Below, piece after piece: positions 26,796 to 38,231 of a stretch of 64,000 nucleotides of DNA (positions are counted from its first letter, which is position 1; each line of letters begins with the position of its first letter). The stretch covers positions 11,114,288-11,178,287 of the forward strand of contig BROE01000001.1 in the NCBI GenBank assembly GCA_036571765.1. The letters run 5' to 3'. Both the position numbers and the translations under genes were made by a program. The notes below the pieces were generated by a model. It was not told where the DNA came from, ran no database searches, and saw only the letters and a list, made by a program, of their open reading frames with translations. Origin of the DNA: Plecoglossus altivelis (lineage: Eukaryota > Chordata > Actinopteri > Osmeriformes > Plecoglossidae).

Positions 26796-26906
26796 CACAC
26801 ACATATATGCACGCATGCACACACACACATGGACACACAAACACATATGCACACCCACGCACATACCCATACATATATGCACACCCCCCCCCCAACACCC
26901 ACACAG
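26796..26906. repeat. CA-rich degenerate repeat
   Basis: ACACAC, ATGCAC and ACCCAC units with a run of C near 26,885. A degenerate dinucleotide repeat, no gene. Confidence 0.75.
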
Positions 26907-27879
26907 GTTTAACGTCATTTGGATGTAATGTGACTTCTGTGTCTCTAGGTAATGAAGGTCATTTCTACCCGCTGCATGTGTATCAAATTGGAATAGCAAT
27001 TTTACAGCAGCATCGGGTACTGGCAGAATCCCTTACAGCTCTTAAGTGAAAATCAATGGCAGAGGCTAAACACGGTTTAAATCAGACCAGACTGTCCAGT
27101 ATGATTCTCACAAAAGCTCTAAATGAGCCAGTGGTGATCTGCATTAAATTAAAAATAAGTGTCTGTGGTGTGAGTGCGAGAGGGAGTGTGTGTGTGTGTG
27201 TGTCTGTGTGTCTGTGTGTGTTTGTGTGTGTGACTATGGATGTATGCTGTCTGGCCAATTACCTGTTTTCCCTGTTAGTACTTTGCTGTTTGCTGGGAGC
27301 AGGAGAACCCTCTTCAATAAACATTTAATCTGACCCATCATGTTTGAAATAGAGGACTAACGCCTTTGTTTCCCCTGCCCTTTGACGCTCTTCTTCTCTT
27401 AGATAGAATACAGTCCGTGGACGGTGGCTACTGGAACAGGTGGTGCTGAAACAGGCGTCTGATGAAAGCCAGAGCTGATGGGTTTGACGGAGGCTAGATG
27501 AAAGCCTTGTTTCGGTAAAGCTAGACACCGTTTCTCCTCTGTATGTTGCTAAGTGCAGAAGGGAACAAGTCGCTGGCAGCCCTGAAAGCTGAAAGTAAGT
27601 AATAAAGTGGCTGGGGGGTGCAAGGAGGCGGGTTTCCGTCTCCAGCAAACACCTGGCAGTCCAAGTTGTTTATACCCAAGACATTCACACACTACCTCAC
27701 CCCAAGAACCAGTTATTTTTGTACCAAATGGCATTTGGGGAGAAAATTAAGGAGCCCCATTACTAAAGGGAAGAGATCAGCCTTCAAGGAAGTAAGCCAA
27801 TGTGCGTGTGGTTGGTTGTGGTGTGTGGGTGGTGTGTTTGCATGTGTGTGTGGTGGGCTTGTATGTGTGCGGTGGCCTG

Positions 27880-27889
<10 letters not shown>

Positions 27890-27915
<26 letters not shown>
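27890..27915 (+). repeat. (GT)n microsatellite
   Basis: A pure GT run that leads into the larger GT-derived minisatellite to its right. Confidence 0.9.
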
Positions 27916-27917
<2 letters not shown>

Positions 27918-28110
27918 TGAGTGTGTGTGTGTGGAGGGCTTGTATCTGTCTTAGTTTGTGTGAGTGTGGAATCTGTGTGTGTGGTGGGCTTGTATGTGTG
28001 AGTGTGTGTGTGCGGCGGGCTTGTATGTGTGAGTGTGGAATCTGTGTGTGTGGTGGGCTTGTATGTGTGAGTGTGTGTGTGCGGCGGGCTTGTATTTGTC
28101 TTAGTGCATG
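27916..28110 (+). repeat. GT-derived minisatellite with 69-bp higher-order unit
   Basis: The block starting 'gtggaatctgtgtg' recurs at an offset of 69 bases (27,968 versus 28,037) and each block holds two internal GGGCTTGTATGTGTGAGTG submodules with either a GTGGT or a GCGGC lead. The 69-bp unit has therefore been duplicated in tandem from shorter submodules. Open frames here are Cys/Val-rich artefacts. Confidence 0.8.
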
Positions 28111-30111
28111 TGCCTGTGCGTGTCTCACTCCTCAGAAATCAGCACGTGACACATTTCCACAAGCACTCCCTCCTGCTCCGTCTTCTCTGCTCTATCAAAC
28201 AGCCTCTGAACCTCAGTAGAACCTACATCAGGGATGGGAGAAAACCTCTCATGTTGCCATGAAAAAAGCCCTGTGCCCTCTAAAACAAGTACCGTAAACA
28301 AAGGGTATTTGCCTTTGCAAAGCAGCATCCCGGAACTCATTCAAATACGCTAAATATCTTCTCCCATCTGTTATTTTCTGAACCAGAGGCATTGAGCAAC
28401 CTATAATTCAGAAAGCCTCAGTTTCAGTGGGCATGATGCCTTGCCTGTGAACCACAAAGGAATGAAACGACAACAGAGGCAGTGACTTTGATATGCAACG
28501 AGAACGGTGCATCTTTTCTCTCTCCTTTCTTTCATCCGTTCTTTCTTTCTGTCTCTCATTCTCTCTTTTCATTGTTTTTCGAACTGTTTTTCCCTATCCC
28601 TCTCTCTCTCTATCTTTCTCATTCTTTCTCTATCTCGGCCTCTCGTTCTCCTCTCGCTTGTTCTTGAACCACGAGGACAGTTCATACCACAGACTTTGGA
28701 AATAAAAAAAGGATTCTGGTTTTCCCCCTGATAAGATGAAGGCCTCCTAATTTACTTTGTTCTTGTGAAAGCTTTTTTCCCTTTTTCTGCTGCCAAGGAG
28801 AGAGCACTCATCATACGCGGTATTACCAGCCTGGTATCGAACCATGTGGGTGAACGTCCAGTTCTTCAAAGTAATCCTGAAAAGAGCTAAGCTTTCTCCA
28901 ATCCAGAACAGGCCTTAAGTCCTTAAGCTCAGAGAAATTCACCATGTAGGCTTGTGCTCTAAACAAAACTAAATAGACCGCTTTACAAAAGCAGCTCTGT
29001 CCACTTGCTCACCAAACCTGAGTTATGTAGCTAGATACAAACCGTGACCTCATTAGAAAACATCTCTGGACTATATCTGTAGGGTTCATGAAGACTGCCT
29101 AATGTCTGTGGTCAACGTGTGTTTTGTTCTGAAACATATACGCATCCGCACACACCTGAATCGGAACATTTCTTTTGAACATAATTATCCTCTCACTTAT
29201 GAGATCGTATTTCAAAATTAACTTCTGAAGGTCTCGCGGTATATTATTTATTCAAGCAAAAGAAGTTAATTAACTGCCTTGTAAAACGAGTTCATTGCTC
29301 ACTCACCTGCTAACCAAACCTCAGTCATTTCAAATCCTTTGAAAATTAATCATAGCAATTTCAAATATAAGTGAAAGATAAATAGGCTTAAAGGTAAGTA
29401 TCTGAATGAAGCAAGCAGGCAAAAGGTTGAATTAGCGACGACGCTCAACATCGTGCTGTCGGGGGGAAAAACAAACATTCAATTTAGTCTGTTGTTGCTA
29501 GCACTCCTGTCTAGAGTCGGTGAGATTCCTTCTTTATCCTTAGGACTTTTTTGAGAGAGAAAGCGCAAACAGTAAAAGTGTCGAGGTAGATAGACAGCCA
29601 GAGAGAGAGGGAGAGAAAAATTCTGTGAGTGTCCACTCACAGTTTTTTAGTAATACATCACTCACCCATTGGCCTCCAACAAACACTGTGTTTTGGTCCA
29701 TCGTACATTTTTTTTAAGTACCCCTGAGGAGTAAATACTGTAGGTATTAAACAGACTGAACAAGATGTGCCATGCCACTAAACTGAAACAGGAACCCTCA
29801 AAGCTGTGCAGATGTGGATTCATGTGACTGAGGTGGGGTGTTGATGCAGGTATACTTAACCAGTAGGCGGTCGCATCAAATATCATTATCTGGCAAGGGC
29901 TTTTCAGGAAGTCATATAAGCCTGGCCAGGTGACCAGCGTGTCTCCAAATGGACTTCTGTTTTTGTCTTGTTCGGGAGCAATTCCATGTTTTGACAACAA
30001 GTGCTCTCCTGTGCCTCATTCTGTGGAAGCCACTTCTGACCAGCACCACGGCAACACAGGAGCTCGCTTGGATCCCATCCAAACCTCATCACCAGCAGAC
30101 CCACCACACCC

Positions 30112-30136
30112 GCACACACACACACACACACACGCA

Positions 30137-30170
<34 letters not shown>
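30112..30170. repeat. (CA)n microsatellite
   Basis: Two CA arrays separated by a GCACTCA interruption, ending in CGCG. Confidence 0.9.
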
Positions 30171-30171
<1 letters not shown>

Positions 30172-30859
30172 GCTGTTAGAGAAAGACCATCAACAAACAA
30201 AGATGATATTCTTACATAGGGTATAACAGGCTAGAGGTCTCTAAGCTCATCACAATGTCATTCATTCTGCTTCTGAGGAAAAGTAACACTGTACATTTCC
30301 AGTGTTCATTAAGCTAGTTCTAAAATCACAACACAATCCTGGGACCCGCCAGTCGATAGAGGCTTGATAGAGGCCGTCGTAGATCATAGCATGCTTCTAG
30401 AAGCACCCGGTCTGCTCCCTCGCACCCGTCACTCTGGGACGGCGAGGAAAACAGACTGACGCCAAGACAGAAGAGAAAGTGATGGAATGGAAAACAAGTG
30501 ATAGACCAAAGGATGTGGAGTGCTGCTTTTATCAGTGCTGCTCAGGAGTATTAGCCAGAGTGGAGGCAAGGTGTGCTCCTTATCTTTGATAGAGGTCAAC
30601 CCTCACAAGGAAAATGGTGAAGGGATAAGATAGGGGGATTAGGCTGTCTTGTAATTACGGCTCTCGGAAAAATTATGCAAAATGTCCACCAATCAATGCG
30701 TGAGGTCAGACTAATCCTTGTGCAGGGCAGGTAGGGACATGGAAATCAGGCCCGCCAATACTTTGCTGTCTCCCACGGTGACAATCTCCTCAGCCAGGCA
30801 AAGCCACGTTTACGGGATGAGAGGATGAGGAGGAGTCAGTTATTCAAATCGGATACAGT

Positions 30860-31640
30860 GTTGTAACACTCGCTGGACTCGGTGGACAGCGATGTATTTC
30901 GGTTTCGCACCTTGGATCTTTCCGAGGACGACCGATGCTCCGTACTCGCAGCGTTTCTCAGTGGGATGATTGACAAGCGCGGATTGGAGAACGGGAGGGG
31001 TAGACACGGAAGGAGGAACAAGAGGAGGAAGGCGGGGAACGAGGTTCAAGGTTAGTTTACATCTGGCGCGAAAGGCCTCGACAACGCTTTCTTACCCGCT
31101 GCCACGCTGCTTAGACAGGCTGATTAATGGTGTGAACAGAATTTAACTGCCTGCCACAGGGCACAGGCCTCACTGTTCGACTCTCTATCACACCTGCGGT
31201 TTACATTATCGCTTATATCTCTCTCCCACCGAGTCTTCCTATAGCACCTACGAGGGAAGCAAAGATCGGATTTCGCACATTGAAAATGGCACCGATTTGA
31301 GCGATGTGGAGAGCGTAAAAGCTGAATAATGTGTCCCGTAACAAGCATCCATTTCCGCTTAAAGGGAACGGAGGGTCTGGCAGGCAGATGGGACTCTTCA
31401 TCTCGTCTGCGGCGCACGTCTACTGCGTTCTTCATTTCTCAAGACGGAGGGCCCATCCATCAGAGACGGAGCCAGCATGGGCTACATATGGCATCGAAGA
31501 TCCAGTAATAATCCCAGTTAATCACTGTCACAGTACAACAGCATTATCAACTGCTCACTCATACACATCAACTCGTCGCATCAGGAACAATCGCGTGTGC
31601 CGTATTAAACTGACGAATCTTCGCGCAGCCTGTAAGGGCC
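30860..31640. promoter_or_regulatory. CpG-dense block, possible promoter or enhancer island
   Basis: By eye I count roughly twenty CpG steps in about 250 bases at 30,860-31,100, and the density stays high to about 31,630, well above the flanks. Vertebrate unmethylated islands mark promoters or developmental enhancers. No recognised gene starts here. One frame (about 30,865-31,056, plus) is open but its only ATG is internal, and no in-frame acceptor precedes it, so I do not call a coding sequence. Confidence 0.4.
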
Positions 31641-32102
31641 TGATATAGCCATGGGCACAGATGGTCGAGACAATGGCAGGGTAGAAAAGTATTAATGATT
31701 CCTAATGCAAATATATCCCTCTTTGGCTCTGTCTGCCAAGCCCTTCCTGGTGGGTGTCACTGCAGGGATCTGAACAGAGGTGATTGAAATGCATTCAATG
31801 TATTATTTATGCTTCTTTCTCTGCAGGGAGCACTGTGGAGATTGAAAATGCACCTTGTCGGCTCTCTGGTCCCACAAAGGAATCAATGTGAGAACGCCAC
31901 TAACCTGCCACTGGCCACAAGACTGATTGAATTCAAAGAGGCTTTGAGGCTTAACACACTTCTGGAGGGGGAAACTTCAGTCCATACGAACTCTGCCATG
32001 GAATAATGTGGCAGTTCAAACAGTGGGTGTGTGTATGTGCAAGTGTGTGTTTGTTGACTGCGCAACATGCCAGTGAGCATTGTGAGGGTGTAATGGTTGA
32101 GC

Positions 32103-32268
32103 ACGCATGAGCTAGCGCGTGTGTGAGTGTGTGTTGGTGAATCGCCATGAGCCAGCGTGCGTGCGAGGGTGTGTTAGAGAAGCGCCCATACGCCAGCGTA
32201 TGTGTAGGTGTGTGTTAGTTAAACGCCCACGAGCCAGTGTGCGTGTGACTGTGTGTTTGTTGGATGGG
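32103..32268 (+). repeat. 41-bp minisatellite, four degenerate copies
   Basis: GCCAGCG-type anchors recur at 32,111, 32,151, 32,192 and 32,233, giving spacings of 40, 41 and 41 bases. Each unit combines a CGCC-x-GAGCCAG segment with a GT-rich half, so the array probably grew from a GT microsatellite. Confidence 0.75.
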
Positions 32269-32279
32269 CTTGTTCCATG

Positions 32280-33772
32280 TGTGTATGATTGTGCTTGGTT
32301 CATGGCTACCCGCCCCAGCCATCCACCTCCTCGCCCCTCACAGCTTGTCATGTCCTTGCACCACTGTTCTCCTGATGGATAAATACTCATCTGTATTCTG
32401 AAACTGCAGTGGTGCCCATGATGGAGGACCATCTTCGCACACCAGGCTGGTGTCTGTCCATATCACAGTACCCCTGTCCAGGGAACGTTTCTGTCAGCCA
32501 CGGCCGAGCGCCCACGCAGTCACCAATTAAATGATATCAAACGACCGATGCAGTACAACCTGAAAACAGCATCAGTACCATCTACTGACATTGAACGAGG
32601 GCCCTTCAATCACGCTCGCACATACACGCGCTGTCTTTCTCTTCCTTTCTTTCTCTCTGCCTTTGATCCGCCACGGTCAGAACATCCGGCCGCAGCCAGC
32701 TAGGGGACCGCACGCTAGCAAGGCCAGGGAGGAGCTGTCCAGTCATTTCACTGAGTCGAATCCGTTTAGCGGGGAGGTAGAGAAGTGGGAAAGGCTGTTT
32801 CCTTTGTTCGTTCTCTCCGAAGCCGTCGCTCTCCAAGGTGATGAAGTAGGAACAGGGGTCTTCCGGATGAAAGCCGCTTCTTGACACACGCTGACTCGGT
32901 CTTAACGAAATATTCATCGGCGAGTATAATACTGAATATAAACCTGGACACGATTCATTTCATATGGGTTTATATCCACCCACATTCAAAGCTAACTAAT
33001 GAGAAAAAGCTGCTGGATGATGGCGAATGACTAAACAGTGTAATAATGCATTTTCCTTCCATTTTGCTATTGTCTGCAACCTCCTAAAAGCGATGCTTGG
33101 CATGGTGCTCTTCCAGGTCACGGAGTCGTGGTTTAAGAAGCAGCATTATGGATATTTGGGCCCCCCGTGGAGAAAGTCTTCTAAGGATGCTTCACCATAA
33201 AGTGAAACCTTGCATGACCGGGACACCTGGGGGGCATGCCAAGAAACCGTCTCTCCCTTTCACACTGCTTGCCTCCACTCCATCCGTCTCCTTATGAATC
33301 AACATGCTTCGCAATTTCCTCCAAACAAAACTTTAGTACGGAAGGGAACCAGAACGTTGAGCTTGTATCATTGTTGGGGTTTTTCTCTATATAATGTCTG
33401 CGATGGATTCGAGTCTCTATGGTGACGGCGCCCCAGTGTACATTTTCATTTATACCGCGATGAATGTGTTCCATTGCTAGACTAACCTGATCTGCAGTCA
33501 CTACAGAAAAGACAATCATTAGCAAGGTTCATTACCTTGATACTCTATTACAACGATCCTTTCGAAATGATCTTTCAATCCCAGTTTTTCCACTGGAATG
33601 ATGTCGTCAAAGCCTTATGATCTGTGGCTCACATATAAGCAACATAGATTGTGTCTTTGATGTCCTCAATGCATATTTGATGTTCTACAGAACTAGGCCA
33701 CATTGATCTCATAAAAACTGCTCAGGGTGACCTCTGAAAGAGTAGCCAGTGATGTGAATCTGCTTGTTTTCA
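32280..33772. other. Non-coding stretch, no gene recognised
   Basis: Single-copy-looking sequence. The open frames present resemble no known protein. CpG content is moderately raised at 32,600-32,930. Confidence 0.6.
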
Positions 33773-33774
33773 TG

Positions 33775-33850
<76 letters not shown>

Positions 33851-33860
33851 CCTCCCTCCC
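33773..33860 (+). repeat. (TGCC)n tetranucleotide array
   Basis: About nineteen uninterrupted TGCC units to 33,849, then CTCC and TGCT variants and a looser TGTC tail to about 33,925. The Pro-Ala-Cys-Leu frame on the plus strand and the Gln-Ala-Gly-Arg frame on the minus strand are translations of the repeat. Confidence 0.95.
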
Positions 33861-33925
33861 TGCTTGCCTGCCTGTCTGTCTCTCCATCTGTGTCCCTGGC
33901 TGTCTGTCTCATTGCCTGTCTGTCT

Positions 33926-36473
33926 ACTGTGTGTTAAGGCAGCGTATCAGGGCCTGCCTGAGGCCTGCTGGCATTATTCAGCTGTCTAACAGCTCCTGGC
34001 ACGGAAATTCTACCCGCCTTGATTTGTATTCTACAAACGCGTTGCCAAAATATCCGCAATCCCCCGATGCTCTGCATTTGACAGATTTTAATAAATCTAA
34101 TATAGGCAGTGCACTAAGTGTTATTGCTTGTAATATGGGGGTTTACGGATGCTGGGTTGTCGGACGACAATAGTGGTGACGATAATGGAGAGACAACCTC
34201 GTTCTAGAATGGCCCGTTTGGTGTTTTTGCGGTCCGTTGCACTCGATATCAGCTCGGTACAGAGCGTCTTCGAAGATGCCTCACATTTAGTGTCAGTACT
34301 TGGGCGTGATGGAAGTGAAAACGTGGTAGGTACGACAGTAGGTCTAAATGACTAGCAAATATTGGTTGGCTCGGAAAATATGGTGATCTTTGTTCCTCAC
34401 TCGATAATTTGACAAAGACACCTTCGGTATTGGCATGAGGCGGCTAGAATGGCCGCCAACACTCCCATTCAATCTTCACAGCAAAGACAGGTAACGGATA
34501 CAAATGCTGAAGAATAGTATCCGCCTCTTGCTGAAATATTAATGATAGTATCTATCTCAACGCTAAAAGCCATAAACTGATTGATCAAAGCCTCACAATG
34601 ACGTATCGCTTTAGCGCAAGATGCAGAGGTAACGATTAGCATTGCGATAGAAGGAGATGAATTCGTTCTCCTAGTAAACCTGAAATATAGCGCCACTCTT
34701 TCAAATCAAACGAGAGATCCATATGCATTTTCAGTCTCACTTGAAGAAAATGGGATGTGCAATAAACGCTGGAATGAATGTAAAGTAGATTGTAAGTCCT
34801 GTATTGAGTACTTCTCCATTATAACTTGTTGGGTCATATTTGTGGCGAGTCGTGTAGGGATTCCCCAAGGATTTGATATAACTTCACACTTATTAGAGAA
34901 TATACATTACGCCATTAGAACAGTTAGATCAACATCAGAGCGTTACACTGGGTTACAAATAGCATCTGCTTCGACAGCTTCTACAGTTCAGACTCATGTT
35001 TATTTTGAGAGATGTGTTTCTGAGTGAATAGAATAGCTTTTTTTTGTCTTCAGAAGTTACATGCAGAATAGACAACAAAACAATAAACATGTGTCTTCCA
35101 GCTTGTTGACTTGTATCCATACTGTATCCAAGCCTTTCCATGGCCCAAATCCTTCAACAACTCACCCAATCACCCACTCCCTCCTGTCTAGCTCTTTTTT
35201 AGTAAACATCAATATTGAATATTCAATTTGTTTATATTTGTCCCCAGAATACATTAGCGTGTGTTTCTCTATGGGGGCATGATGATCCCTTTTTAACAGT
35301 CTGGCTCCACAAGCTGTCACCATATTGACATGAGAAACTGACGCAAACACAACATGACAGATGATCTATCATCTCAACCCAGAAACCTTCTGACAGATGA
35401 GGAGGGAAAGAGCTATCTCAATCTGTCAAGGAAACTTAAGTATGTTCCATGACCAAAGACCGGTTACGGCAGAGCGTAGCGAGACACGCTCAGCAACAGT
35501 CGTCGCATGTCTCCTGCTCATACGTTCGGCGCAACACGCTAACTCAAATAGTTACAACACTAATGCCGTGTGTACACATTTTAAACAAACATAGCTCGGA
35601 TGTAGCCAACAATCTGAACAACAAACACTGCACTCCTGTCCTCTATGCGTGCGCTGCAGTGGTGCTTAGGCGAGGTATCTGGCAAGCGGCTGTGCATGTA
35701 GGCTATCCTGTTTATTTTTGCTCAAGTGCTTTCCATAACAAATGGCCATTAGGGACCAAGGCGGTGTCAGAAAGCTCATTATCCGCAGGCTTGTCTGGGA
35801 GGTGCCGGGTAAAAATCCCTCCCGGACCACATCAACCTGGATTACGCTCTGGAGACCACTGTCCTCAGAGATTACAAAATGTTGGAAATTATACACACAT
35901 GCTCATTAAATTGAGGACAGAGAAGTGAGCTGGAAGTCATTATAATTATGCTTTAGTCATGGTTAGGGAGTGTTACTTTAAACTTGCAAGCTCACACCGT
36001 TCTGTGGAGGGTAAACACCATTGTCCTTTCTTTGCCCTTTTATGTTTGACGCATAATTGTCCCCGGGCCGCAGGTAATTTGGCCGTCAGTGACTGTGAAT
36101 AAATTCACATTTCCAGTTACTGTACCAACAGCGAGATACCACTAGACTCAGGATGAAATGCACAAATCAAGGCAATGAACCTGAAGTGACTTTGACTTGG
36201 AAGGTACATTCATTTTAACAGCAAGCTATTGATGATCTCCAGCACTATAGACAAGAAAAAAACTGAAGCTGGCCTCTGAGTCATAAATAAGTGTAGGCTG
36301 TGCATCTCTCTGACTGGCTTCTTTGAGCCTTGCACACTGGCTAAGAGGTCACACTCACTTCCTCTTCTTTCCCTCCCATTTGAGTTCAGTGTAAAACAGT
36401 AACTTCTGAACGTTTCTCTGTCACAGCCAGTTGGCTAGTCAAGCTCAGGCACTGGGGAAAAACTGTAAAACGC
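33926..36473. other. Non-coding stretch, no gene recognised
   Basis: Mostly AT-rich single-copy-looking sequence without a supportable exon. A few CpG-rich patches occur at 34,190-34,340 and 35,440-35,540. Confidence 0.6.
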
Positions 36474-36770
36474 TTCTCTACCACGGTCCTCACCACTCAG
36501 GACAGTCTCTCTACCACGGTCCTCACCCCTCAGGACAGTCTCTCTACCACGGTCCTCACCCCTCGGGACAGTCTCTCTAACACGGTCCTCACCCCTCAGG
36601 ACAGTCTCTCTACCACGGTCCTCACCACTCAGGACAGTCTCTCTACCACGGTCCTCACCCCTCAGGACAGTCTCTACCACGGTCCTCACCCCTCAGGACA
36701 GTCTCTCTACCACGGTCCTCACCCCTCAGGACAGTCTCTACCACGGTCCTCACCACTCAGAACAGTCTGT
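36474..36770. repeat. 33-bp minisatellite, about nine copies
   Basis: The anchor CACGGTCCTC recurs at 36,482, 36,515, 36,548, 36,581, 36,614, 36,647, 36,678, 36,711 and 36,742. Spacing is 33 bases except for two 31-base units that lack one TC step. More degenerate CTCACCCCTCAGAACAGTCTC units continue to about 36,960. The minus strand is open through the array with an 11-residue Arg-Gly-Glu-Asp-Arg-type repeat, which is an artefact of a unit divisible by three. Confidence 0.9.
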
Positions 36771-36964
36771 CTCCCACAGCCTCCTCTCACCCTTCAGAAC
36801 CGTCTCTGTCCTGCTGTCCTAACCCATCAGAGCAGTCTCTCTCCCCAGTCTCTCCTCCACCGTCCTCACTCCTCAAAACAGAATCCCTCCCGTTGTCCTC
36901 ACCCCTCGCAACAGTCTCACCTGTTGTCCTCACCTCTCAGAACAGTGTCTCTCCCACACTCTCC

Positions 36965-37687
36965 CTCCCACAGTTCCCCCCTCCCTCTCAAACAGCCCCC
37001 AGATTACCAGCCAGGACAGCCGAGTGAAGAGCCAAGCAGCTACTGCTGGCTGTAGCATTGTTCCACTAATGAGAACATCTGCGTTGGCATTAGCGGCTGT
37101 CTCCTAGAGAAGGTGTCGGTGTGGTTCTGGCCTTTGGGGCATCTGCTGTTGTTAAAAGCACTATTTACACACTGGCACCAAAGGGCACATCAGTGGCACA
37201 AAAATAACTGCAGACTAAAGGGACACACAAACTACCTGGTCTACTACAGACATGCTTTGTAAACCTGTGCTATCTAGAACCCACAGAATACCCAGTATAC
37301 CTATTTCATTATGTTTGCAGTCTCTGTAGGGCTGAAATAGCGATATGGTCATTCCTGTGTTGTAGATAGTGATCTATAGGTTACAGTTCAAACTATGTCA
37401 GGTTTTACTATACAGTGTAGGACTGTGTTACCCTTGAGGTAAGTATTTAACCTTAACTGCTTCTGCTAATGTCAGCTTGTCCTAGATACAGTATGGGCAT
37501 CAACAAAATTGGAATACAATAGTGTAAAATGACATGGAACAGTACTACCCCCTACTGGACTGTTTGAAAATGACAATCAATCCAGGGTAGAATCGTTTTA
37601 TATTAGGTTTTACATTTGGAGGAAGCATACATATCGATCAATCTACAAAACAAGACACAACTACGTCTCCGTCGAATCATGGCCAAC
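36965..37687. other. Spacer between minisatellite and dars2 3' end
   Basis: No gene is recognised between the minisatellite tail and the candidate dars2 polyadenylation signal. In human the next genes beyond DARS2 on this side are GAS5 and ZBTB37; I see neither zinc-finger/BTB coding exons nor clear C/D-box snoRNAs here. Confidence 0.5.
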
Positions 37688-37693
37688 TTTATT
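37688..37693 (-). other. dars2: Candidate polyadenylation signal of dars2
   Basis: TTTATT on the plus strand reads AATAAA on the minus strand, about 540 bases beyond the dars2 stop codon and in the right direction. It implies a 3' UTR of roughly 0.55 kb. Other signals further left are possible. Confidence 0.5.
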
Positions 37694-38141
37694 AGATACA
37701 GCGTGGTTCCATATTGATCTAGATCGATTTAGCGGAAAGTGACATCTCTTCTGACACCATCGTGAGTAGCGGGACTTGCCATTAGAGAGCAGGGGAACCA
37801 GGGGAACCGTAAAATGGAACAAAAGGTGCAAAAACAGAACATTCTCTCCCGGGGTTGAGTTATCTTCCGTTATCGTCCAGTCTAACGAGCAGCGGTGACG
37901 CTGTGGCGTGGCCAAGACTAGTCAGTCATCAGAAGACTCCTCATGTCAGTCTGGCTGCTGGTCTATATCCTCTGTTCCACCAGCTGGTGCCACCAGAATA
38001 GACACGCGGAGTCTAAGGAGGGGCTAAAGAGACACCAGGCAGCCAACAGACGCTGGCTATCCCTTTTCAGCATTCCGCAAACGTACCCCTCCTCGCTGGC
38101 GGATTTCACGGATCAGATACGACTAGTAAACAACGAGTGAA

Positions 38142-38161
38142 AGCTGCTCCGCGGAGCAGCT
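38142..38161. other. 20-bp perfect palindrome in dars2 3' UTR
   Basis: The half-site AGCTGCTCCG is followed directly by its reverse complement, centred on a CCGCGG. It lies about 70 bases past the dars2 stop codon, inside the predicted 3' UTR, where RNA could form a short GC-rich hairpin. Confidence 0.7.
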
Positions 38162-38231
38162 GCTGATCCAGACGCCATCAGTGGTGTCCTGAAGAGAGGG
38201 TGGGATTAAACCCCCAGGAGAGATCTTCTCT

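Larger units (their letters stand above)
28111..32099. other. Non-coding stretch including a CpG-dense block
   Basis: No coding exon is confirmed. Pyrimidine-rich simple sequence occupies 28,515-28,660 and a (CA)n lies at 30,112-30,170. From about 30,640 to 30,790 there is AT-rich sequence with a POU-like ATTATGCAAAAT, followed at 30,860-31,640 by an unusually CpG-dense region that may be a promoter or enhancer island. Confidence 0.5.

Noticed and set aside
30865..31056. Open plus-strand frame ending in an Arg/Lys-rich stretch with dibasic sites, reminiscent of a neuropeptide precursor
   Set aside because: A stop lies just upstream, no acceptor joins in frame after it, and its only ATG is internal; kept only as part of the CpG-island note.
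33693..33912. Gln-Ala-Gly-Arg repeat protein on the minus strand
   Set aside because: Direct translation of the (TGCC)n microsatellite.
36225..36280. Possible C/D-box snoRNA (TGATGA ... CTGA) near where gas5 might be
   Set aside because: Box spacing is under 45 bases and the terminal stem is only a self-complementary AGCT; too short for a C/D snoRNA.
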